NCBI GenBank assembly: GCA_947426945.1
Contig: CANEFX010000016.1
Location: forward strand, 1-59,147
Origin: an uncultured Bacillota bacterium
GTDB lineage: Bacteria > Bacillota > Clostridia > Oscillospirales > Oscillospiraceae
Direction: 5' to 3'
Length of the DNA: 59,147 bases
A program made the translations under genes and the position numbers. Every line of letters begins with the position of its first letter. The first letter of the stretch is position 1. Shown here piece after piece: positions 41,506-52,757 of the stretch. The notes under the pieces are model-generated. The model had not been told where the DNA came from. It searched no databases and worked only from the letters and a program-made list of their open reading frames with translations.

Positions 41506-42990
41506 ATGGAAAAGCGATATATCGCCGCCTTGGATCAGGGAACCACCAGCAGCCGCTGTATTCTCTTCGACCGGGAGCAGAATATTGTAAGCGTGGCCCA
41601 GAAGGAGTTTACCCAGTTTTACCCTCAGCCCGGCTGGGTGGAGCACGATCCCATGGAGATATGGTCCAGCCAGTACGGCGTGCTGATGGAAGCGCTGGCC
41701 CAGAGCGGAGTGGACGCCCGTGAGCTGGCCGGTGTGGGCATCACAAACCAGCGGGAGACGACGATCGTCTGGGACAGGGACACCGGCAGGCCGGTGTACA
41801 ACGCCATTGTGTGGCAGTGCCGCCGCACCGCCGGGCTGTGTGAGGAGCTGAAGACCGACCCGGAGTTCGTGACTTACGTGAAGGATCGCACCGGGCTGCT
41901 CATCGACGCTTACTTTTCCGCCACCAAGATTCGCTGGATTCTGGACAATGTGCCCGGAGTCAGAGAGCGAGCGGAGGCGGGAAAGCTCCTCTTCGGCACA
42001 GTGGACAGCTGGCTGATCTGGAAGCTGACGGGAGGAAAGGCCCATGTCACCGACTGCACCAACGCCAGCCGCACCATGCTGTATGACATCCGCGATCTGC
42101 GGTGGGACGAGGGCATCTGTAAAAAGCTGGATATCCCCATGACCATGTTGCCCCAGGTCCGCTCCTCCAGCGAGATTTACGGCTATGTAAATATCCAGGG
42201 GGTGGAGGTGCCCATCTCCGGCATTGCCGGGGATCAGCAGGCAGCCCTCTTCGGGCAGACCTGCTTTGAGCCAGGGGAGGCAAAAAACACCTATGGTACC
42301 GGCTGTTTTCTGCTTATGAACACGGGAGAGACCCCTTTTGTGAGTAAAAACGGGCTGCTCACCACTATCGCTGTGGGCCTGGGAGGCAAAGTGACCTACG
42401 CCCTGGAAGGCAGTATTTTTGTAGGCGGGGCGGTGGTCCAATGGCTCCGGGACGAGCTGGGGCTGATCTCGGACTCCTCCGACACCGAGTATTTTGCCAG
42501 TAAGGTGGAGGATGCAGCTGGTGTGTATGTGGTGCCCGCCTTTACCGGGCTGGGTGCGCCCCACTGGGATATGAATGCCCGGGGAGCCGTCCTGGGTCTG
42601 ACCCGGGGAGCGGGGCGAAATCATATCATCCGGGCGGCTCTGGAGTCCATCGCCTATCAGACCGCCGATGTCCTTCGAGCTATGGAGGAGGATACCGGAA
42701 TTCCCCTGCGGGAGCTGCGGGTAGACGGCGGGGCCTCAGCTAACAACTTTCTTATGCAGTTTCAGGCAGACATCATGGACCGGCCTCTCCGCAGGCCAAA
42801 AATTCGGGAGACCACCGCCCTGGGGGCGGCCTGTCTGGCCGGGCTGGCCACGGGGATGTGGAAAAATCTGGACGATATTCGGGGCAGCTGGACTCTGGAC
42901 CGGCTGTATGCGCCCGCCATGGAGGCGGAAAAACGGGAAACACTGTTGTCCGGCTGGCGTACTGCTGTGAGCCGGGTAAGGAGCAAATAA
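41506..42990 (+). CDS. glpK: Glycerol kinase
   Basis: 494 residues, FGGY kinase family. Phosphorylates glycerol to glycerol 3-phosphate with ATP. The N-terminal [15 protein letters not shown] phosphate loop, [45 protein letters not shown] and [20 protein letters not shown] are GlpK blocks. Length is normal. GAGAAAAGGGG precedes ATG. There is no glpF or glpD neighbour. The gene downstream is 2 bp away but unrelated in function. Confidence 0.96.
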   Translation: MEKRYIAALDQGTTSSRCILFDREQNIVSVAQKEFTQFYPQPGWVEHDPMEIWSSQYGVLMEALAQSGVDARELAGVGITNQRETTIVWDRDTGRPVYNAIVWQCRRTAGLCEELKTDPEFVTYVKDRTGLLIDAYFSATKIRWILDNVPGVRERAEAGKLLFGTVDSWLIWKLTGGKAHVTDCTNASRTMLYDIRDLRWDEGICKKLDIPMTMLPQVRSSSEIYGYVNIQGVEVPISGIAGDQQAALFGQTCFEPGEAKNTYGTGCFLLMNTGETPFVSKNGLLTTIAVGLGGKVTYALEGSIFVGGAVVQWLRDELGLISDSSDTEYFASKVEDAAGVYVVPAFTGLGAPHWDMNARGAVLGLTRGAGRNHIIRAALESIAYQTADVLRAMEEDTGIPLRELRVDGGASANNFLMQFQADIMDRPLRRPKIRETTALGAACLAGLATGMWKNLDDIRGSWTLDRLYAPAMEAEKRETLLSGWRTAVSRVRSK

Positions 42991-42991
42991 A

Positions 42992-43603
42992 ATGGTACAA
43001 GAGACGAAGCGGTTTTTGTCCTATATCTGCCCCAACTGTATGCAGTCAGTAATCGTGGAACGGGACCTGTTCTCTCTGGCGGCGGCCCCGGCCCGCCTCA
43101 AATGCCCCTGCGGCAAGTCGGAACTGGGGGTGGAGTTTCTGCCCAGCCGGGTGCAGCTGACGGTGCCCTGCCTGTTCTGCGGCCGGGAGCACACGGTGTC
43201 CTGTTCCTCTCAGGCTTTCATCCGGGAGAAAGCGTTGGCTTTCTCCTGCGCCACCTCCGGACTGGACTGCTGTTATGTGGGGGAGGAGGGTCCGGTGTAC
43301 GCCGCTACCGCCCGGCTGGAGCAGGCGGTGGACAAGCTGGGGGGGGACGCCGCCTCCCAAGGGACCTTTCTGGACGAGATCGTCATGGAGGAGATTCTCT
43401 CTGAGCTGAAAGATATCGCCGGGCGGGGAGGAATCTCCTGCACCTGCGGCAGTAAAAGGTGGGGCTTTGATGTAAATTTCAGCTCAGTGGACCTGTACTG
43501 CCGGGACTGTGGTGGAAAATACCGCGTTCCCGCCGTCACCGCTGACGATATCGACGATCTGTGCTGCAAAACTTCAATTTTGATTCGAGGCAAGGAAAAA
43601 TGA
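42992..43603 (+). CDS. Multi-zinc-ribbon protein of unknown function
   Basis: 203 residues with repeated cysteine pairs: CPNC (13-16), CPCG, CLFC, CTCG and CRDC. They are spread over two halves joined by a helical stretch (about 100-145). This suggests at least two zinc ribbons. No catalytic motif is visible, and I do not recognise the family. The gene begins two bases after glpK and its stop overlaps the thioesterase start by four bases, so its product is made with the thioesterase. A nucleic-acid or protein-binding regulator is possible, not shown. Confidence 0.8.
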   Translation: MVQETKRFLSYICPNCMQSVIVERDLFSLAAAPARLKCPCGKSELGVEFLPSRVQLTVPCLFCGREHTVSCSSQAFIREKALAFSCATSGLDCCYVGEEGPVYAATARLEQAVDKLGGDAASQGTFLDEIVMEEILSELKDIAGRGGISCTCGSKRWGFDVNFSSVDLYCRDCGGKYRVPAVTADDIDDLCCKTSILIRGKEK

Positions 43604-44343
43604 GTATGTTTTTTGAATACACGGCCCGCTTAAACGGTCTGGATGTGGATGGCCGAAACCAGTGTAAGCCTTCCGCACTCCTGAACCATTTGCAAAACGC
43701 TGCCACATTGGCGGCGGAAGAGGGAGGTTTTTCACGGGATGTTTTGGTGGAGCGGTACGGAGCCTTCTGGATGCTGGCTCGGTCCTGGTTTCGGTTGGCC
43801 TGCCCTTTGCGGTATGAAGATAAACTGACTATCCGCACTTGGCATCGGGGAGGCAAGGGGGCCATTATGTACCGGGACTACGATATCCTGGCAAACGGCC
43901 AGCCGGTGGGGGAGTCGGTGTCTGCATGGGTACTGGCCAGCCTGGACAGCCACAAACTGGTGCGGTTGAGCGCTATCCCGGAGCTGGAGGGCACTGGCGG
44001 CGGTTCGCTGTGCAAGACTATGCTTCTGGCCAAGCTGCACAAGCCCGGCGACCTGACCGAGGCGGAGCGCCGGCCCATGCGGTACAGCGACTCCGACTTA
44101 AACGGCCACGTCAACAATACCCGGTACGCCGACTTTGCTTGCGACGCTGTGGGAATGGAGCACCTGTCCAAAAATCGCTACCTGGCCGAGATGCAGATCG
44201 GCTACCTGGCCGAGTGCCGCCCGGGGGAGGTGCTGTCCATCCAGACCAGCGGCCTGGGGGACAGCCGGTTTGTCCGGGGAGTGGACCTGGAGGGGAAGCC
44301 CCGGTTTGAGTCAGTCCTGCTGTTCGGGGAGACGCCGGTTTAA
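43600..44343 (+). CDS. Acyl-ACP thioesterase
   Basis: 247 residues, FatA/FatB-like (PF01643), with two hot-dog folds. FFEYTARLNGLDVDGRNQCK starts the first and WMLARSWFRLACPLRYEDKL belongs to it. The second has RYSDSDLNGHVNNTRYADF, the block that carries the catalytic Asn/His. It releases fatty acids from acyl carrier protein in the cytoplasm. ATG 43600 overlaps the stop of the zinc-ribbon gene (ATGA) and follows AAGGAA; an in-frame upstream start would lie deep in that gene and lacks a ribosome site. Confidence 0.9.
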   Translation: MSMFFEYTARLNGLDVDGRNQCKPSALLNHLQNAATLAAEEGGFSRDVLVERYGAFWMLARSWFRLACPLRYEDKLTIRTWHRGGKGAIMYRDYDILANGQPVGESVSAWVLASLDSHKLVRLSAIPELEGTGGGSLCKTMLLAKLHKPGDLTEAERRPMRYSDSDLNGHVNNTRYADFACDAVGMEHLSKNRYLAEMQIGYLAECRPGEVLSIQTSGLGDSRFVRGVDLEGKPRFESVLLFGETPV

Positions 44344-44380
44344 GGTAGGATGACCGATTAGGCTCAGGGGGGTGAGAGAC

Positions 44381-44613
44381 TTGGAACATGGAAAATGGGT
44401 ATGGAAGATTTTACTTCTTTTAGGATGTGTCCCGTTTTTAATTGCTATTGGCTTCTGCTTTGTCACCAGCCTGACGGGCAGCTGGTTATTTTGGGACTAT
44501 CTCATTATGTATAGTTTTTTATATTGGCCGACATATGTGATTGGAATTGCTTTGATTGCGCTATCAGTCGTGAAAATCAGGAAGGAACATTTAAACTCGG
44601 AGGAACATGATTT

Positions 44614-44617
<4 letters not shown>
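44381..44617 (+). CDS. Small membrane protein
   Basis: About 78 residues with two membrane segments: WKILLLLGCVPFLIAIGFCF and a second at about YLIMYSFLYWPTYVIGIALI. A charged C-terminus (KIRKEHLNSEEHDL) follows. I recognise no family. TTG 44381 is preferred as start because GGGGGGTGA precedes it at good spacing; GTG 44372 in the same frame is an alternative. Its stop overlaps the next gene's ATG, so the two are probably translated together. Confidence 0.65.
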
Positions 44618-46492
<1,875 letters not shown>

Positions 46493-46533
46493 GATGGGCC
46501 ATCTTGTCATCCCATCCTGCAAGTCCATTCAAA

Positions 46534-46570
46534 GGCTCTGCGCAACCAAATGTTGCGCAGAGCCTTTTTT
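46534..46570 (+). terminator. Intrinsic terminator after guaB
   Basis: GGCTCTGCGCAAC, loop CAAAT, GTTGCGCAGAGCC, then TTTTTT. Confidence 0.95.
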
Positions 46571-46642
46571 CTGGCTGTGGACTGGATTTTCGTCAATGTG
46601 AACCGCCTGATTAAATTTTGTGCATTCCAAACCATGTGCCTA

Positions 46643-46671
46643 TTGAAGGCGTTACGGCCTTCCAGTACAAT
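46643..46671 (+). promoter_or_regulatory. Promoter and possible TetR operator for the MMPL operon
   Basis: TTGAAG (46643-46648), 17 bases, TACAAT (46666-46671). The spacer contains GAAGGC-GTTACG-GCCTTC (46645-46662), an inverted repeat well placed for repression by the TetR protein encoded at the other end of the operon. The operator role is inferred. Confidence 0.5.
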
Positions 46672-46730
46672 CGGCATTAATCAGAGCGGCGGGAAGTTCC
46701 GGCTGCTGGCGGAATCAGGAGGAATGATTT

Positions 46731-49493
46731 ATGTATAGACGCAGGAATGGGAAACGAACCTTGGCTTTGGCACTGGCTGTATTTATGGCAGCAGCCAGCG
46801 GGGTACCGGCCAGCGCTGCTCCCATCGACAGCGGCGTTGTCCCCACCTATGACGAGGCATACTACGCCACCCTGGACTACTACGGAAATCTACTGGAGGG
46901 CAGCGTGGTAAAGAGTTACGCTCTCAACGGGGCTGAACGGCTCACCGACTATGGAGTCTATGATGAGGTGGTCAACCTTACCGACAATGCCCCCGTTACC
47001 CTGGGGGAGGGAACGGCCAGTTTCCAGTTTGGGCAGTCTCCCAGCCATTTCTATTTTGAGGGAAAAACCGGCGCACCCTTTCAAAATCTTCCCTGGACGA
47101 TTACCCTTCGGTATACGCTGAACGGAGTCCCTGTTCGAGCGGAGGAGTTGGCAGGGCAGAAGGGTGTGGTGGAAATACAAATGGACGTGGTGCCTAACAG
47201 GAACGCCAGCGCTTACGCCCGGTACAACTACACCCTGGAAGCCATGGCCATGTTCAATCAGGACGACATTCTGTCCCTTGAGGCACCCGGCGCTCAGGTG
47301 CAGCTGGTGGGCAATCTGCGTACCGTGCTGTTCATGTGTCTGCCGGGGGAGGAGCAGCACTTCACCATCCGGGTGGGCAGCGACAGCTTTTCCTTTGACG
47401 GTATGACCATCCTGATGGTGCCCGCCACCCTGAGCCAGCTTCAGGAAATTGCCAAGCTGAGCCAGCGTAAGGATGACCTGGAGGAGGACTACCGTGCCCT
47501 GTCCGGCAGCCTGGATGCGCTGCTGGATGCGATGAACGACATTCAGGGCGGACTCTATGCCTCCGCCAGCGGGCTGGACCGGCTGGATGCGGCCAGGGGC
47601 ACCATTTCCGCTGGAAAGGGTAAGCTCTACGATGAGGCGGGGACACTGCGGGGAGACCTGTCCAACATTGCAGACCTGCTGGAACCGGTAGAGAAGCGGA
47701 CCCTGGCGCTCAGCCAGACAATTACCAGCAGCAAGGCGGCCCTTAATGGGATGGCGGATACGGCGGTTTCCCTCCAGGTCCAGCTGGAAAATCTGGAAAC
47801 TGCCCTGGAAAATCTGGAAAAGGGCTCCGGTGATGTGAAGCAGGTCATCCGCGCCGCCGCTGACATGAAGAGCAGCCTGCGCTCTCTCCAACGTACCTTG
47901 GGTAGCAGCGGCATGAGTGGGATTGACCTGCCCACTGACACCGGCGACAATATGCGGCTGGTAAAGCTGGCCCACAGTGCCTACGCCACAAAGGATCCGA
48001 CAGCATTTGCCGACGCGCTGCAGAAACTTCAGGCGGCCAGCGGATCCGCTGGCGGGGCCAGTGCTGAGGATATGGCAAAGCTCTTTCAGGGGAAGGACTA
48101 TATGACTTTCGAGGACTTCTGCGCCCAGATCACCGGCAGCCCGGACAAGGCCAAGGACATGAGCGACCTGTGGACGGTATACAGCGGCGGGAAGGTGGAT
48201 GTGCCCAAGCCCCTGCCGACACCGCCTGGAACTAGGTCGTTTGAAGTGGGCAACGGAGAGAGGCCTACAGAGGAAGAGGGCGTCGGTGAGGTTAAAGAAC
48301 AGCCGGCTCAGAACGAAACGGCGCTTCCGGCTGGGATGGCGGCACTCTCCCGTTTCGGGACAGGGACAGGACTGCTGTCCAGTGCGATGGCCGGCAGTAT
48401 TCTGACGGACAGCATTTTTCTGGCAGATGCTCCCGTGGAGAGCGGCGGCGCCGGGACTGAGACCGCAGGACCTTCCGTGCCCCCTGGACCCGCCGTACCT
48501 GCACCTTCTGACACAGTTTCCGGCACAGACGGCGATGCCGGAAGCGGAAGCGGTTCCGTTCCCGTGGCCGGAGAGGGTCTCGTACCTGACAGCGGCAGCG
48601 TCTCTTCCGGGGGTGGAGAGGACAGTTCTACTGACGGGGATAATCATCCTTCCGCAGGAAGCGAAGGAGCCGTTTCTTCTGGCGGAAGTCAGAGCAATGA
48701 TAACCCTGTGGCTGATGTAATCGTCGATCGTCTGGACAGCGCCAGCGACCGGTTGAATCAGCTTCAGAGCCAGTTGAACAGCACCCTGCGCAGTGTCTCC
48801 CATTCCACTGGCGCGGTAGTGGGCGACCTGGCCGGTCTGTGCACCCGGCTGGACGATCTGGTGGACCTTATCGACGATGCGGAGGACCTTTCCGCCGCTC
48901 TACGGCAGTCCTCCGGAAAAATTCGAAGTATTTTAAACGACGTGAACGCGCTGCAAATCGTTTTGAACGAGTATGAGCCCACCCTTCAAGAAAGCGTCGC
49001 CAATGTGGGTGCGCTGGGTACCTCTGCCGCTGCTGCGCTCCGGGATATGGAAATTCTGCTGGCAGATACCGAGACGCTGATGAAGTCCTCCGGCGAACAG
49101 CTGGACGACGGCACTCATCAGGCACTCAAGGGGCTGTCCGCCACCCTGCGGCAGACGGCCAAGGCGATGGCCGCCACCACCGACGTACGGGAGGCCAAGG
49201 CTACCATCAACGGTATCATTGAGGACACTTGGCATGAGTACACCGGCGATATCAACAACATTTTGATGATGGATGCCGAGGCCCAGGCAGTTTCCCTCAC
49301 CGACCCACGCAACCCGGCCCCATCCAGCGTCCAGATTCTGATCCGAACCCAGGAAATCAAGGAACAGGAGCAGGAGCTTACGGCGGCCGTGTTGTCAGCC
49401 GATCCCTCCGGCAGTCAGCCCAGTACTTTCTGGGGCCGGGTGGCCCAAATGTTTAAGGACTTTTGGAAAGTTGTCACCAGTATCTTCCATTGA
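46731..49493 (+). CDS. Secreted coiled-coil partner of an MMPL transporter
   Basis: 920 residues. A signal peptide (1 to about 30, KRTLALALAVFMAAASGVPA) is followed by a beta-rich region (to about 235). A helical coiled coil spans about 235-395 (LSQRKDDLEEDYRALSGSLD, VQLENLETALENLEKGSGDV). A long low-complexity Gly/Ser/Pro/Glu linker spans about 485-650. A second coiled coil spans about 660-830. An amphipathic end (VAQMFKDFWKVVTSIF) closes it. The pattern resembles the extracellular helical region of YhgE/Pip-type proteins, without their membrane segments. 14 bp upstream of the MMPL gene, so it is probably an external accessory of that transporter. AGGAGGAATGATTT precedes ATG. Confidence 0.75.
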   Translation: MYRRRNGKRTLALALAVFMAAASGVPASAAPIDSGVVPTYDEAYYATLDYYGNLLEGSVVKSYALNGAERLTDYGVYDEVVNLTDNAPVTLGEGTASFQFGQSPSHFYFEGKTGAPFQNLPWTITLRYTLNGVPVRAEELAGQKGVVEIQMDVVPNRNASAYARYNYTLEAMAMFNQDDILSLEAPGAQVQLVGNLRTVLFMCLPGEEQHFTIRVGSDSFSFDGMTILMVPATLSQLQEIAKLSQRKDDLEEDYRALSGSLDALLDAMNDIQGGLYASASGLDRLDAARGTISAGKGKLYDEAGTLRGDLSNIADLLEPVEKRTLALSQTITSSKAALNGMADTAVSLQVQLENLETALENLEKGSGDVKQVIRAAADMKSSLRSLQRTLGSSGMSGIDLPTDTGDNMRLVKLAHSAYATKDPTAFADALQKLQAASGSAGGASAEDMAKLFQGKDYMTFEDFCAQITGSPDKAKDMSDLWTVYSGGKVDVPKPLPTPPGTRSFEVGNGERPTEEEGVGEVKEQPAQNETALPAGMAALSRFGTGTGLLSSAMAGSILTDSIFLADAPVESGGAGTETAGPSVPPGPAVPAPSDTVSGTDGDAGSGSGSVPVAGEGLVPDSGSVSSGGGEDSSTDGDNHPSAGSEGAVSSGGSQSNDNPVADVIVDRLDSASDRLNQLQSQLNSTLRSVSHSTGAVVGDLAGLCTRLDDLVDLIDDAEDLSAALRQSSGKIRSILNDVNALQIVLNEYEPTLQESVANVGALGTSAAAALRDMEILLADTETLMKSSGEQLDDGTHQALKGLSATLRQTAKAMAATTDVREAKATINGIIEDTWHEYTGDINNILMMDAEAQAVSLTDPRNPAPSSVQILIRTQEIKEQEQELTAAVLSADPSGSQPSTFWGRVAQMFKDFWKVVTSIFH

Positions 49494-49507
49494 AAGGGGA
49501 ATGACCT

Positions 49508-51619
49508 ATGGTGGAAAAAATTGCCCATAAGCTAACCCGAAGGCCCAAACTGGTAGCCCTGACCGCTCTGCTGCTGTTGATTCCCTCTGCGCTGGGCTAT
49601 GTGGGCACCCGGGTCAACTACGACATCCTCACCTATCTGCCCCAGGATCTGGAGTCCTCACAGGGAGAGCGGCTGCTGGAGGAACCCTTTCATATGGCGG
49701 CCACAAGCATGCTCATTGTGGAAAATATGCCGGCGGCCTACACCAACGACCTGGTCAATGAGATAAAAAAGGTGCCCGGTGTGTCCAATGCCGTATGGCT
49801 GTCCAATGCGGTGGGCATTCAGATTCCCATTGACTTTATTCCGGCCAATCTGCGGGGTATGTTCTACGCCGGAGAGGCCACCATGATGATTGTCCAGTAT
49901 GAAAAATCCGGCGCAGATGAGGAGACGATGGACGCCATTCAGGCCGTCCGGAATATCTGTAATGAAAAATGCTTTCTGGCCGGCTTTTCGGTGGTCATCA
50001 AGGACACCAAGGACCTGGTGGACCGGGAACTGCCTGTCTATGTGGGTCTTGCGGTGCTACTGTCCCTCATTGCCATGTCCCTGACCATGGAGTCAGTGGT
50101 CCTGCCCTTCGTATTCCTGGCCAGCATCGGAATGGCTATTGTTTATAACTTTGGCACCAACATCTTTCTGGGCCAGATCTCCTACATTACCCAAGCCATC
50201 GCCGCCGTCTTGCAGCTGGGGGTCACAATGGACTACTCCATCTTCCTCTATCACCGCTATCAGGAGGAAAAGATCCGCTATGAGGATAAGCGGGATGCCA
50301 TGGCCCAGGCAATCGTGGCTGCCTTTACCTCTCTGTCCGGCTCCAGCCTTACCACCATCGCCGGTTTCATTGCCCTGTGCTTCATGCGTCTTACCCTGGG
50401 CCGGGATATCGGTATCGTCATGGCTAAAGGTGTGGTGCTGGGGGTTGCCACCGTTATATTGGTGCTGCCCGCCTTCCTGCTTTTGTTCGATAAGCAGATT
50501 GCCAAGCATCGGCACAAAAGTCTGCTACCCGACTTCAGCAGAATCAACGGATGGGTAGTCCGCCGCCGCAGGTGGCTGGCGGTGCTGTTCCTCCTGCTGT
50601 TTCCGCCTGCCCTCTATGCCCAGTCCCACGCCGGGGTGTACTACAAGCTGGACGAGGCCCTGCCTCAGGAAATGGACTCCATCGTGGCCAACAATAAGCT
50701 GAAAGACGAGTTTGATATGGCCGTCTCTCACTTTGTCCTGCTCCGGGACGACCTGCCTGCTACCGATATGAACCGGATGGAGGAGGCAGTCAGGGAGGTG
50801 GATGGGGTCACCTCCGTGCTGTCGTACCACTCCATGCTGGGTTCCGGTATCCCGGACTTTTTTGTGCCGGAGGAGATTCGGAACATGGTGAAACAGGGGG
50901 GATGGCAGATGATGATGATCAACTCGGAGTACGCCACTGCCTCCGACCAGGTGTCTCAGCAGCTCAAAGAACTGAACGCCATCATTAAAGCCTATGACCC
51001 GGAGGCGCTGATTACCGGTGAGGCCGCCCTAACCGATGATCTGATCTCGACTTCCGCTGTGGACTTTCAGGTGACCAACTACATCTCCATTGCAGCCATC
51101 CTCCTGATCGTGGCCTGGGTATTCCGGTCTGCGTCCATGCCGGTGGTGCTGGTGGCGGCCATTGAGCTGGCTATCTTTATAAACCAGGGGATTCCCTATT
51201 TCACCGGAACGGTAATCCCATTTGTCTCTCCCACCATCATCGGCTGTGTTCAGCTGGGGGCCACGGTGGATTACGCCATCCTGCTGGCTACCCGCTTCCG
51301 GGAGGAGCTCCAGGCCGGGAAAGAGCGGGTGGAGGCCATTCAGATTGCCGCCACCGCCTCAGACGGCTCTATTATTACCAGCTCTCTGGTCATGTTCTGC
51401 GCCACCTTGGGGGTAGGGCTGATTTCGGAAATTGAAATCATCAGCTCTATCTGTATCATGTTGGCCAGAGGCGCTCTGATCTCCGCCCTGGTAAGCATTT
51501 TCCTCATGCCTGCGGTGCTGTGTGTCTGTGAGCCTCTGTTTCAAAAGACCAGCCGCGGCTGGCGGCAGACCGGCCCGGCGGGAGGACACAAGCTCCGGCG
51601 CGCTGCCCACGCCTCCTGA
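49508..51619 (+). CDS. MMPL/RND family transporter
   Basis: 703 residues with two similar halves of about 350. Each half has one membrane helix, an outer loop of about 150 residues, and five further helices. Acidic-aromatic motifs in the proton-relay helices are GVTMDYSIFLYHR and GATVDYAILLATRF. This is an MMPL (YdfJ/HAE-like) RND-type secondary exporter in the cytoplasmic membrane, driven by proton motive force. The substrate is unknown; lipids, hydrophobic drugs or fatty acids are typical. It follows the secreted coiled-coil gene and is convergent with the TetR gene, a usual efflux arrangement. AAAGGGGAATGACCT precedes ATG. Confidence 0.92.
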   Translation: MVEKIAHKLTRRPKLVALTALLLLIPSALGYVGTRVNYDILTYLPQDLESSQGERLLEEPFHMAATSMLIVENMPAAYTNDLVNEIKKVPGVSNAVWLSNAVGIQIPIDFIPANLRGMFYAGEATMMIVQYEKSGADEETMDAIQAVRNICNEKCFLAGFSVVIKDTKDLVDRELPVYVGLAVLLSLIAMSLTMESVVLPFVFLASIGMAIVYNFGTNIFLGQISYITQAIAAVLQLGVTMDYSIFLYHRYQEEKIRYEDKRDAMAQAIVAAFTSLSGSSLTTIAGFIALCFMRLTLGRDIGIVMAKGVVLGVATVILVLPAFLLLFDKQIAKHRHKSLLPDFSRINGWVVRRRRWLAVLFLLLFPPALYAQSHAGVYYKLDEALPQEMDSIVANNKLKDEFDMAVSHFVLLRDDLPATDMNRMEEAVREVDGVTSVLSYHSMLGSGIPDFFVPEEIRNMVKQGGWQMMMINSEYATASDQVSQQLKELNAIIKAYDPEALITGEAALTDDLISTSAVDFQVTNYISIAAILLIVAWVFRSASMPVVLVAAIELAIFINQGIPYFTGTVIPFVSPTIIGCVQLGATVDYAILLATRFREELQAGKERVEAIQIAATASDGSIITSSLVMFCATLGVGLISEIEIISSICIMLARGALISALVSIFLMPAVLCVCEPLFQKTSRGWRQTGPAGGHKLRRAAHAS

Positions 51620-51624
51620 CAGAA

Positions 51625-51661
51625 AAATGCTCCGTGTCCTGAATCGGGACACGGAGCGTCT
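51625..51661. terminator. Bidirectional terminator between the MMPL and TetR genes
   Basis: GCTCCGTGTCC (51629-51639) pairs with GGACACGGAGC (51647-51657), between convergent genes. A-rich on the left and only weakly U-rich on the right, so it acts best for the TetR transcript. Confidence 0.75.
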
Positions 51662-51663
51662 GT

Positions 51664-52203
51664 TCAGATACAGGTTTCGCTGTCCTGCCAGCCCAGGCGC
51701 AGGGCGTAGACCTTGTGGAAATAGGAGGACACATCGTCCTTCATGCCGGTATTCAGCCAGTCGATGATGTGGCCGAAGCAGGCGCATTTATGATAGCGGA
51801 CGAGCATATCCCGGTTCTCCTGGTTCCGGCCGGCAAAGGCCGTCTCAATATAAGTAGACACCACATAGCGGCAGACCTCCATGAGGTAGCGCTCAAAGAC
51901 GTCCCGACTCAGGGAGTTGTATATGTGGAGCACTGCCCGCTTGTGGTCCAGGACAAAGTCCAGCGCCGCGTCAAAGCTGTCCTCCATGGAGTCAATGGTC
52001 GGGTGATCGGACATCAGCGCCTGCACCCGCTCAGCAATAATCTCCTCCAGGAGGGCGGGCAAATCCTGATAGTGGTAGTAAAAGGAGTTGCGGTTGATGC
52101 CGCAGGTCTCCACAATATCCTTAACAGTGATACGGTTAAGAGGGCGATCCTCCAGAAGGGTGATGAAGGTTTCCTTGATAGCTTTTTTTGTAAAGTTTGG
52201 CAT
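51664..52203 (-). CDS. TetR/AcrR family transcriptional regulator
   Basis: 179 residues. The TetR helix-turn-helix is at the N-terminus (about 5-50; NRITVKDIVETCGINRNSFY, YHYQDLPALLEEI). An all-helical ligand-binding domain follows, of the type often found in atypical TetR proteins of Firmicutes (FDAALDFVLDHKRAVLHIYN, HIIDWLNTGMK). The start is ATG 52203, eight bases after GGAGG; upstream in-frame starts lack a ribosome site. It lies tail to tail with the MMPL operon, which it probably represses (inference). Confidence 0.88.
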   Translation of the reverse strand: MPNFTKKAIKETFITLLEDRPLNRITVKDIVETCGINRNSFYYHYQDLPALLEEIIAERVQALMSDHPTIDSMEDSFDAALDFVLDHKRAVLHIYNSLSRDVFERYLMEVCRYVVSTYIETAFAGRNQENRDMLVRYHKCACFGHIIDWLNTGMKDDVSSYFHKVYALRLGWQDSETCI

Positions 52204-52255
52204 CAGGCTGTCCTCCATTGCATCAAAGTCATTTTTTCGGTGGTAAAAAATCCGG

Positions 52256-52501
52256 CTACTCAGGTTGTGTGCGTGCCACAAGTATAATATCTTCTCCAAA
52301 ACGGCGAACTGCGTCCCAAGGAATATATTTATCCTCCTCCCGGCCCAGCAGGCCGAAGAGACGGCGCCGGCCGGGGACGACCAAGGCTTTTACCCGGCCC
52401 GTCTCTATGTCGATCTCCATATCTCCCACATAGCCGTACCGGGTTCCTTCCTCCACGCTGATAACCTCTTTGTACCGCAGATCGGCAATTCTGGTCTCCA
52501 T
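52256..52501 (-). CDS. YlmC/YmxH family PRC-barrel protein
   Basis: 81 residues, one PRC-barrel: RIADLRYKEVISVEEGTRYG, DMEIDIETGRVKALVVPG, DKYIPWDAVRRFGEDIILV. This matches the YlmC/YmxH family of sporulating Firmicutes, which is associated with sporulation though its biochemical role is not established. The start is ATG 52501 after GGAGGGAACAAAT. It lies upstream of the TetR gene on the same strand, 52 bp apart. Confidence 0.88.
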   Translation of the reverse strand: METRIADLRYKEVISVEEGTRYGYVGDMEIDIETGRVKALVVPGRRRLFGLLGREEDKYIPWDAVRRFGEDIILVARTQPE

Positions 52502-52757
52502 ATTTGTTCCCTCCAAGATGTTCCTTGGTCCAGAATATGCGGGGGAGAGGATGTCCTATGCGGCGGCGGGCCGGACAGGAAAACAGTAAATCAAGTCTAG
52601 CATATCCCGCGTACGTTGTCAAATAGAGGCCCTCAGATGTGGTCGGGAGCTGGCGCATTAAGGAAACCTTCATGAAATCTTAATCTTTCTCCTGCTTTGT
52701 CCTTAAGGAAGCTCTGCTATCCTTGCAAACAGAGAAAAACGAGAGGAGGAGCGGGAT

